Shown: one piece after another, positions 42,747 to 52,000 of the stretch
Layout: every line of letters begins with the position of its first letter
Numbering within the stretch: position 1 is the stretch's first letter
DNA from: Aspidapion aeneum
Taxonomy: Eukaryota > Arthropoda > Insecta > Coleoptera > Brentidae
DNA: 64,000 bases
Assembly (NCBI GenBank): GCA_963576565.1
Contig: OY755042.1
Span: forward strand, 107,747,314-107,811,313
Direction: 5' to 3'
The notes under the pieces: generated by a model
What the model saw: only the letters and a program-made list of their open reading frames with translations
The model's database searches: none
Told to the model about the DNA's origin: nothing
Made by a program: the position numbers and the translations under genes

Positions 42747-43328
42747 TACAGGGTGTCTCTAAAAGGTCTGTACAAAATCTCTCTGAGAACAATAGTCACT
42801 AGAAAACTGGCCGTTGCTATGACATTTTGCCAGTGTAAAACACTCTAGTGAAATAGTCATTCAAAATAATTTCAGTATTCCGTTGCGACATCGAACACTA
42901 AAAACGGAAATATCTCGAAAACGACTTACTTTAGCGCATGTTAACAAGAGTACCTTTTTGGCTTAAAAAGATTGAGGAAAATATTTTCTTAACAAAAAGT
43001 TAAAAGTTACACTGAGAAAAAAGTTATAGTCATTTTAAACTATAAACAGAGCATTGTAAACCGCCCTCTAACGGCCACAGTGAAAAGGTATCCATATTTA
43101 GGTTTCGCATCCCAAAAAACCTCCGAGTACCAATTTTTAAAGTAATGCGTTAAGAAATGTTCATAAATTTTAAGACAATCGATTTTTAATTTTGAAATTT
43201 ACATTTTTATACCCTGTCTTTCTGAAACGGAGCAATTTCGGACTAAGCTAAGTTGCTTTAAATCGACTTATTTTGACCTCAGGAATCTGTGTTAAGATTT
43301 TGTACAGACCTTTTAGAGACTCCCTGTA
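42747..43328. mobile_element. 582-bp MITE with TACAGGGTGTCTCTAAAAGG ends and TA TSD
   Basis: The left end TACAGGGTGTCTCTAAAAGG plus TCTGTACAAAATC is inverted at the right end (GATTTTGTACAGACC, then TTTTAGAGACTCCCTGTA), giving about 34 bp with one mismatch. It is flanked by TA on both sides. TA duplication and short coding-free interior suit a Tc1/mariner-type MITE. Confidence 0.8.
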
Positions 43329-43340
43329 TACTACGTAGTA

Positions 43341-44484
43341 TACGAGGCATGTCAATTAAATTTTAAGATTGGCCCCCGTACTAACAGGTTTTAAATCTCC
43401 ACGCCTCGGGCGATTGGAGTTATTCACCTTGATGTGCGTTCTACTACTGCGCGCAATCTTATAGCCTTTCCTCTCCTAGTTTGGCTTACGCAGTGGTATT
43501 ATAACAAACGAAAAAATTGAGCAACGTATTAATTTAAAGTGAAACTCAAAAAACGGCTACTGAATGCTTTAAAATGCTAATATGTCTCGTGCAATGATTT
43601 TTATGTGGCATAAAAGCTTTTTCCAGTGTCGTGAAGAAGTTAAAGATGATAAACGAGAAGCGCGATCCAAAACAGCGATGCTCATTGTTTTTTTTTATAT
43701 TAGGGGTGTTATTCTTATTCAAAGGGCGCGTGAGGGTCAAACAGTGAACCATCATTTATATTTGGAAGTATTTAGGTACCTAAGGGAACGTGTAAGGAAA
43801 ACACGTCCAGATTTGTGGAAGAACAACGATTGCTGCTCTACCAGGACAATGCACCGCCGCCGTCGGTAACCACCCCTTGCGACTTCTACCTGTTTCCGAA
43901 AGTGAAAAATCGTTAAAAGGAACCCGCTTTGAAATATTAGAACACGTCAAGGGAAAAACGGCAAGACTTCTTAACAGCGTCTCTTCTGATGATTTCCAAA
44001 ATTGCTTCCAACATTGGAAAAAAAAACGCATGCAACGTTGCATCATTAAGTTGTATTAGTATTTAAATAATGTAGGTTTTTTACAACAGTCTTATAATTT
44101 TATTGCATTGTATTGTGGTACTCTCCTAGATGAAGCATTTTTAACTAGATGTATAGTGAGTTCATTAAATTAAGTTATTGTTCGTTTTATTAAAATTGGA
44201 TGTAATTTAAGTTAAGATGATGTGGCGTTTGCAAGAAGGACTTCTTCGACACTTTGTTTAGTAAGTTTTTTATTGAATTTTGTTATTTTTGAAGTTCCAC
44301 CAATTTGGTTTTTTTATTTTTATTTATGATTATGGTCGCTAAGACCGAAACGCGTCAAGGGTAAGAAATACAGACTGCATTTTTGCTAAAAACGTAGTTT
44401 TATTTCGCCGTTAAGAATTCAGTGTGGAGCAAAGGACCCCAACTCATTATACATCTAGTTATAATTTTATTGTCACACCTCGTA
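43341..44484 (+). mobile_element. Internally deleted mariner element
   Basis: The ends TACGAGGCATGTCAATTAAA and (inverted) TACGAGGTGTGACAATAAAA are mariner-type, flanked by TA. The interior holds a decayed transposase gene. Near the right end, TTATAATTTTATTG occurs at about 44091-44104 and again at 44459-44472, bracketing about 350 bp of extra sequence. That insert has inner inverted text (AACTAGATGTATAGTGAGTT paired with AACTCATTATACATCTAGTT). Confidence 0.82.
43507..44059 (+). pseudogene. Mariner transposase remnant
   Basis: Recognisable family phrases in changing frames: EQRINLKF near the start, SRAMIFMWHKSFFQCREEVK (helix-turn-helix end), AMLIVFFYIRGVILIQ (first DDD-domain strand), GQTVNHHLYLEVFRYLRERV, RPDLWKNN, TPCDFYLFPKVKN and the C-terminal HWKKKRMQRCIIKLY. 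The segment between the DNA-binding part and LIVFF is deleted, and another deletion removes the text around the second catalytic Asp. With these deletions and frame shifts it cannot encode an active enzyme. Confidence 0.85.
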
Positions 44485-44535
44485 TATTACTCTGCCTATA
44501 CCACTGTGTTTTTAAATGCGTCTGGCACACTATTA

Positions 44536-46701
44536 TACAGGGTGTCCCAGAACTAATGGTACATAGTTAAACTGTAGATTCCCTGGGTCAAAATATTACG
44601 ATTTAGTCATACTTACCTTAGTCCAAAAGTTCGTACTAACCGAGATACAGGGTGTTAAACTTTATTTTTTCAATTCGATTTTCTTTAATAACTTTTTTAA
44701 TAATTAATATTTTTGCAAAAACTAACCAGCGTGTAAGTTTTTTTAAAATTGGCAAGACGATTCCGTAGAAAAATTTGATGTACAATGTACAGTGTGTTCC
44801 TTAGACCACTACCATTGCTAAAAATCAGTGTATTTTTGTTGTGCCTCGGTGTATACCAGTTTTTATGTAAAATAATGGTTTTCCCATCCTTTTTATGTAA
44901 AAAATTATACTGTTTTAAAGTCGCTCACAGCAGCGGCTTTTGAGATTTTTCCATTTAAAGTTTTTATTGCATGTCAGTGATATGCCTAATTTATGTATGA
45001 TACTTTCTTCAATTCTTTCTACTAATTAATAATTTTGCACAAAAAATTCGGTTTGGTGGTTTTTGGGCATAGACAACTTAATTTTGGTAAAAAAAAAATA
45101 TTAAACAGGGTGTTTTCTGGGTCGGTACCGTTACATTAAAATTGGTCTAACTTTTTTGTTCCTCGGTGTATACAAGATTCTATTAAAAACATTAATTTTT
45201 TAATTTTATTTAAGTAAAAAAGTTATAGCGTTTAGATGTCGCTTAGAGCAACGGTTTTCAAGATATTTATATTAGAAGTTTTTATTGTATGCGTAAAAGA
45301 TTTTTGATTAAATTCTTACCTACTTCATACATTTTAGCTATAATCAATACTTTTTTATAGCATTCTAAGATTGGATGTTTTCTTAAGAAATATTAAGTTA
45401 AAAAACATACAGGGTGGTTCTTCAATTATCATAAGTGTGTTATCATTTTTCGTTCTTGCAAGTGTGTAGGGCTTTGTTTTTAATTTTAAAAATGGTAAGA
45501 ACGTATACTTTATTAATGCAAGTATTTTTTTAGTGTTTTGAAAAAATTATCAATAAAATTAATATTTTATTATTTGTTTAAAAAAATATTAAATTTCTTA
45601 AGCATGGCGCTCTCAGCAACTAAGTTAAAATTTTAAAATTGACAAATAGTAAATCAAACTTAAAACTGTTTATAATTGAAGGCTAGATAAATACCCAAGA
45701 AAAACTATTTCAAAAAATTCAAAATGCTGGAGAGGCGTTCAGAAATGCAAATCTTTATTTTAAAATCAGACGTTCATATAATAAGCGAATAAACAAATGT
45801 ATTCAGGTTAACGGTGGCCATTTTGAACATTTATTGTAGTTTTTTTTTGTTTTTCTATCTAAAAATTTGTTGTTGCAATAAAATATGTATACTTTTTATA
45901 ATTGGTTTTTAATTTTTTTTGTTATTAATAATTATTTAATAATTAAAATAATATTCTGTTTAAAAACCTGCTTAAGTATACACCGAGACACAAAAAAATA
46001 CACTGATGCTTTTAATGCAATGGTACTGGTCCAAAGAACACCCTGTACATTGTACATCAAATTTTTCAACGGAATCGTCTTGCAAATTTCAGAAAAACCT
46101 ACATGCTGGTTAGCTTTTGCAAAAATATTAATTAGTAGAATGAATTGAAGAAAGTATCATACATAAATTAGGCATATCACTAACATGCAATAAAAACTTT
46201 AAATGCAAAAATTTCAAAAACCGTTGCTCTGAGCGACTTTAAAACAGCATAACTTTTTTACATAAAAAGGATGGGAAAACCATTATTTTACATAAAAACT
46301 GGTATACACGGAGGCACAAAAAAAAGGCACTGATTTTAATACAACGCTAGTGGTCCAGGGAACACCCTGTACACTATACATCAAAATTTTCAACGAAATC
46401 GTCTTGCCAATTTCAAAAAAAATTACACGCTGGTTATTTTTTGCAAAAATATTAAATAGTAAAAAAGTTATTAAAGAAAATCGAATTAAAAAAATAAAGT
46501 TTAACACCCTGTATCTCGGTTAGTACGAACTTTTGGACTAAAGTAGAGTCTCTGTATGTTGACATATTTGGATATATTAATATATCCAAATATGTCAACA
46601 TACAGGGACTCTAGACTAAAGTAAGTGTGGCTAAATCGTAATATTTTGACCCAGGGAATCTACAGTTTAACTATGTACCATTAGTTCTGGGCCACCCTGT
46701 A
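44536..46701. mobile_element. 2.2-kb foldback element with TACAGGGTGTCCCAGAACTA ends
   Basis: The left end TACAGGGTGTCCCAGAACTA is inverted at the right end (TAGTTCTGGGCCACCCTGTA), and TA flanks both sides. Long inverted arms follow (about 44536-45060 and 46090-46701; for example TTTTGGACTAAAG, ATCTCGGTTAGTACGAAC, TATCATACATAAATTAGG). A direct duplication lies inside the right arm (about 45990-46140 and 46310-46460). No transposase is seen. It is inserted in unit B and absent from unit A. Confidence 0.8.
46546..46611. repeat. 66-bp near-perfect palindrome inside the foldback's right arm
   Basis: Starting GAGTCTCTGTATGTTGACAT and ending with its inverse (ATGTCAACATACAGGGACTC), the 33-base halves differ at one position. 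GACTAAAGTA lies on each side (46536-46545 and 46614-46623), while the left arm of the foldback has the sequence only once and uninterrupted. It is therefore a tiny inserted element. Confidence 0.8.
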
Positions 46702-46755
46702 TAAATCACTAATTTGCTGTTTCCATGTAAAAAAAATTAATCCTAATTTTAAAAT

Positions 46756-47480
46756 ATTATGAAATTTTTAGAAATGCTGTAATGCCACCTCTTTTGTTTT
46801 AGTAACCTTTGATCTGCTGCGATTTGAAAAGAATGTTAAAGGTTTTAACAACGCTAAAATTGGCGACAAAAGCAGGTCAAAAAAGGGACTAAACAGGAGA
46901 TAAGAGGCTTTTTCATATACAGGGTGATTGAAATTGCTTAGTTTTGACGAGTTTAAGATTCTTCTAAGAAAGATAGAAAAAGACTGATCACCCTTTGAGA
47001 CGCTCAAATTTCCATAGTAGTTAAAAATCATATCAGCCATTCTCGATATACAAGGGATTTTATGCATGTGGGTTGAGCCTTTTTTATATACAGGGTGACT
47101 CAAAATGCTTACTCACAACTCCTAAACTGAATTTCATCTGACACTTTGGTGATATTTGGTATTTTTCTTACATAATGACCCTATTTTATTCGATTTTTGA
47201 CATCTTCATTATAATTCCTTTAAAATGACGTATCATGTCAGACCCAATATTTATTACCTTCCTAGCTCGCGCAGCAATGGCTAAAGAAGGTATTGTTTTT
47301 GAAGAATTTTTTTTTTAGTTAACGCCGAAAATGTGTATTTTGACCTATCTTAGCAATATCGTCGTGACGTCTGTACGCGTGTATGTCTGTCCGTTACAAA
47401 AAAGCTCCCAAATCGCTGAAAAATGAAGAAAAAACTATGCCTTATATCTCATAAATATAATAGAGAATTATTGGAATAAA
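46756..47480 (+). other. 5' flank of Xdh-B, homologous to 15605-16500
   Basis: Shared blocks with unit A include TTTTAACAACG, AAAAAAGGGACTAAACAGGA, GATAAGAGGCTT and ACAGGGTGATT. A copy of the dispersed CGTGACGTCTGT-CCGT repeat lies at 47365-47420. No gene is seen. Confidence 0.55.
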
Positions 47481-47482
47481 GC

Positions 47483-47997
47483 TAGGCTATAATAGTGCCA
47501 GGTAGTATTTTAACATCTTCACATTAGGGACCTATTGCAATAGTGCCAGGCACAAATTGTGCCGGGCACTATATTGACAGTTTCGCATTGCAAACTGACA
47601 GTTCGTCTTTCAAAATTGAAATACCAAAATCGAATTTATAAATACCGTCGTTTATTTTCCATTAATAGTGGCGTCACTATTAAATCCGGCTCGTATAATA
47701 CACAAACGCCTAATTTTGAAAGGACACAGCTGTTCTTATAATGAGAAACTGTCAATATAGTGCCCGGCCCAATTTGTGCCTGGCGCTATTGCAATAGGTC
47801 CCTATTGTAAGATCAACTGTGATCTTTTAATTTACGGCTTGTGTTTACTATATGAACTGGAATAAATGCTGATTTACTTTATTAATGGAAAAGAAATACT
47901 TAGTTTTAAGTTCAATTTTGGTATGTCAATATAGATAGATAAACTATCAATTTTCAATGCAAAATTGACAGAATACTGCCAAGCACTATTATAGCCT
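47483..47997. mobile_element. MITE inside a related MITE
   Basis: Outer inverted ends: AGGCTATAATAGTGCCAGG near 47484 with TGCCAAGCACTATTATAGCC near 47977. Inner inverted ends: TAGGGACCTATTGCAATAGT at 47525 with ACTATTGCAATAGGTCCCTA-type text (here GCTATTGCAATAGGTCCCTA) ending 47804. Inner arms run about 60 bp (through GTGCCAGGCACAAATTG and CACTATATTGACAG). Both pairs share AATAGTGCCAGG wording, so inner and outer elements are probably relatives. Confidence 0.75.
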
Positions 47998-48229
47998 GGA
48001 TTTAAAAAATTGAGTGTAGTAATTTGAGAAAAAAGTTTTAAAAAAATTCAAAAACATAAAAGAAAATATTATAAATAAAAAATCTATTGACTCTTTCAAA
48101 AATGCAAGGTTTTTAAAAAACCCAAAAATCAAGCCCAGAAATATATACTTATTATTTATATTATCCATACATTATGTCAACACCCTGTATGTAAACATGT
48201 ATCTTTCAAGTAAACTTTATCAGATTTGT

Positions 48230-48420
48230 AAATTCAATCCTCGCCGTCGTGGTGTAGTGGTAGCAATGTTTGTTTTAGGGTCACTGCATCACGAAGACGT
48301 AGTGTCTTCTTTGACGCCAGGCTTCCAGGATGCAGTGACCCTAGTTTGTTTCCCACACCAGCGCCAGCGGTCCGGGTTCGATTCCTGGCTAGGTACTTGG
48401 TTGTTTGTGTTTGTTTAAAA
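48230..48420 (+). mobile_element. tRNA-derived SINE-like element with a hairpin insert
   Basis: A box TGGTGTAGTGG (48250-48260) and B box GGTTCGATTCC (48375-48385) are both good pol III promoter matches, and GCCGTCGTGGTGTAGTGGTAGCA resembles a tRNA 5' half. The boxes are 114 bp apart instead of the usual 30-60. The gap contains a perfect 14-bp inverted repeat, AGGGTCACTGCATC (48277-48290) and GATGCAGTGACCCT (48329-48342). It is not a functional tRNA. The tail is T/A-rich. Confidence 0.65.
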
Positions 48421-48651
48421 ACTGCTAACCTTGCTCGAACTTTGCGAAACTGTGCGATTGATCCTGATTGGATGGAAAGTCCCAGTATAAATAAAAAAAT
48501 AAAAAAACACCCTGTATTGATCGGTTGCTCAAAAGCTTTACATTATTAAAATCATTATTATTTACTCTCTCTGTAAGTAGTAGTCGTGATATCTTTCCTT
48601 TGAAACAAAAAAATTGTTTACTTTCAGATCTTTGCGTGTATTTGTTTAATA

Positions 48652-48990
48652 GTAGGTATATTACATAACAAGAGAAGAAAGTGACACATTTTACACGAGC
48701 GTGAATGTTGTGAACGAGGCGCTAGCCGAGTAAAACAAAACGCGAGTGTAAGAAAATTACTTTTTATCGTTGAACTGTATTAATTTTTGTAAAAATTGGT
48801 CTTTCATTCTGCACAAATCAAATGAAACTGCTTTTCCGCACATGTGTGGAAAAGTATGGTGACATTAGTTAATTTCATCGTTAGAAAGTAACTTTTTTAC
48901 ACTCGTGTGTTTTGAACGAGGCGCTAGCCAAGTAAATCAACACGCTTGTGTGTAATTTGTCACTTTCTTCTCATATTAGGTAATATACTA
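48652..48990. mobile_element. Inverted-repeat element 71 bp upstream of the Xdh-B ATG
   Basis: Left text GTAGGTATATTAC followed by AGAGAAGAAAGTGACA, TTTTACACGAGCGTG and GAACGAGGCGCTAGCC is inverted at the right (TGTCACTTTCTTCTCATATT, AGGTAATATACTA, CACGCTTGTGTGTAA). Unit A passes directly from TTTGTTTAAAAAATA to TTTTAGCCCAAGTGCG with no insert, so the element entered after duplication and sits in the probable promoter or 5'UTR of copy B. Confidence 0.75.
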
Positions 48991-49061
48991 TTTTGGGCAA
49001 AGTTTTGGGCAAAGTGCGTAGTAAAAAAATTGGTTTCGAATAATAGTGGGTATTTTTAAAG

Positions 49062-52000
49062 ATGGTAGTACCTGAAACAACCCAACATTATACTGATTCG
49101 TTGGTGTTTTTTGTAAATGGGAAAAAGGTAGGTAAGGGTGATCAATGAGGACAGTTTTTATGGGTTTAAGGTACTTCCAAACAGAGTTTTGAGGTACTTC
49201 AAGTAAAATACTTGAAATTGTACTTCTTGTACTTTACTTGAAGTACAACTACATCCAGTACTTGTACTTGTTACTTGAAGTATTTTTACAATATAGTTGA
49301 TTTTGTCAAGCAGAGTACTTCAAGTACAACTAAATGTACTTTGAGGACACTAAAATGTACTTTAAGTACAGTAAAATATATTTTAAGTACACTAAAGTGT
49401 ACTTTCAGTCATTTCAAAAAATACCGAAAAAATCTTAGGTTTGGGGGAAGGGCGCGGGCCCCGAGCAACCCCCTCCTGGGCGCGTCAATGGTGCCCTGTA
49501 TTCAAAAACTTTAACCTATTTTTTAGCTCTGTTCACGCGCGATGTCGATTTTTTTCATAAAATTTATTAGTACCCTTTTGTCAGGTTGAAAAAAAAGCTT
49601 CAATAATATATTTTTTCTGTGTATTTTTAATCAAAACTAGTTGACACCATTCGAAAAAGGAACAAATTGTACAAAGGATGGTCTGGATTTAAATTTCGCA
49701 AAATTGATCAAAATTCGTTAAAAATTTGGTATTTTTAGCAATTTTTTATAAATTTATATCTAAGCAAATTAGCGTTAGTAAGCCTGATGACGACTTGCTA
49801 GAAATCGGGGAATGACCGTTTCATAGTAACTAACCTTTCACAGTTATGTACTAACCTTTGACGCAAAAATATGAATTTTAATTTTTTTGTGGGTCTGATA
49901 CGTTGTATATCAGAATTAGGGCATCAGTATTTTAACATATCTAAGCCTATTATATATTGCTTGTTGACTTATAAGTCGCGAAATTTTATATGGCAATGGC
50001 TTTGCATACTTGATAAGGTTCTAAAATGTCTTAAAAGCATACAAACATTTTATGACAAAATAAATGTTTTTGATTAATGGAATGCAAACTCAAGATACGT
50101 AGTTATCTGTTATAAATAAACCGCAAAAAATACCATTATAATTATTAAAATAATTTGCCCTGACCTGGTTATTCGGTGGAAAAGATCAGCGGCGGATCTA
50201 GGGTGGGGGGGGGGCAGAGCCCCCCCCCAGACATATAACTTATTTTCTAGTTTAGCAGCATCACTTACTTAAAATTTGTCACAAATTCTACTTAATTTTT
50301 AAAAAAATTTCTCCTGCGGCGCCATTTTCACAACTCAAATCTATCAAAAACCGCTTATAAAAATATTTTGTTGTTTGCTGCCACTTTGGCCCCTCCCCCC
50401 CGGAAATCCTGGATCCGCCACTGGAAAAGATCGAAATAAACAAAAGTAACTAACTTTTGGTCAAAAGTTTTTTGATTCCAAGTTATACCATTTCTCTTGT
50501 TGAAGAGCTTAAAGAAGGTCACAATACATTTATTCCATCGATCGTCTTTCTGTCAGATATTATTATCTTATCCATGTTTGATTTTGTAAGTTGGTTATAC
50601 ATTTTTGTTTTGAGGTACTGAGGATATTTTTTATTTTATAATATGTAGCTTGATTTATCGAATGCTGTCCAGGCCAATCTTACTCGTCTTTTATGATTTT
50701 ACTTGTGTAGTTTATCGTCAAGCCTATATTTTTAGCTGCTGTATCCAGTTCTTCCAGCATTATCATCAGTTATTTTTTCTTATCTGTTATTAAGGCGATA
50801 TTGTCAGCATATCTTAGGTGGTTCATCCGCTTGCTTTTATGACCATTTCTTCCCAATCTAAGTTTTGAAAAATATCTTCTAGGGCCTGGTTAAATAGTTT
50901 AGGGGATATTGTGTCACCCTGTTTTACACCTCTTGCATGATGAGGCATGCTTGTTCTTTAATATCCGTCAAATTTTGTTGTTATTCTATCTGTTAATATT
51001 TTCGTGAAAAGCTTATAAATTACATTGAGTTGAGTGTTATAGGCCGATATTTTTTAGGTCTGCTCTGTCGCCGTTCTTGTGTAAAATAATGGTTACTGCT
51101 TCTTTCCAGTTGTTTGGGATTATTTTTTCTTTTAGTATTTTATTCAGGAGAATATGGAGGGTATTAACTACAGCTTTACCACTGTACTTTAGCATTTCTG
51201 CTGTTATTTCGTCTTATCCAGGTGAAATGTTATTTTTAATTTTCTTTAGTGCTGCTTTGCTTATTTCGGGTTGCAGTTCTGAGTGTGTGTTCTTTATTTT
51301 TGTTTGAAGTTTCTTTATGGTTTCTCGCGATGGTTCTTTTTTTGTTTAGTATTATACTGTATAGAATAGCTGTGTGATATTTATAATATCCTCTTTAATG
51401 TTAGTTTTTATGCCGTTCATATCCTTTATTTTAATTATTGCATATCTACTTGGAATTTATCTTAGACATTTCATATTTCTGTTATTTTTCTTTTATCAAT
51501 TTTCTTATAGTTTTATTTATTTCTGTGTATTCTATCGATGTTCTTTTTCCTTCTTTTTCCAGGTTCCGCCCTTTTTCCATCAGATTTTTTGTGCGACATC
51601 TTTTCCTAGCTCTTGTCAGCGTATCATTTATTTCATCTATATTTTGATTTTTGCATCTTAAGTTTTGGATTATATATATATATATTTATCGGTTTCACAA
51701 CGTTCTACGTCTTCCGATACCCAATCTCCACTCGTTTCTGTTTGCCCATAATTCATCATCTAGGCCTCTTATTCTTATTTCACTATCTATTCCTTCTCTC
51801 CAGCTTCTCCTCGGCCTTCCTCGTTTTCTTCGGCCAGTTGGTTTCCATTGTAATATTTGTTTAGGTAGTCTTCCATCATCCATTCTTTGTACATGTCCGT
51901 ACCACACCAGTTGTTTTGTTCTTATATCATCCACTAGAGTACGTTCACCCACTGTCATAATTTCTCTTATTCTTTGATTGGTAACTCTTTCTCTTTTTGA

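Noticed and set aside
48241..48400. Functional tRNA gene with an intron
   Set aside because: A/B box spacing is far too long for an intron-containing tRNA, and the inserted hairpin is not at the anticodon position; a SINE-like repeat fits better.
51374..51977. Several hydrophobic plus-strand frames
   Set aside because: They are antisense shadows of RT sequence on the minus strand; the apparent membrane-like composition follows from T-rich complement.
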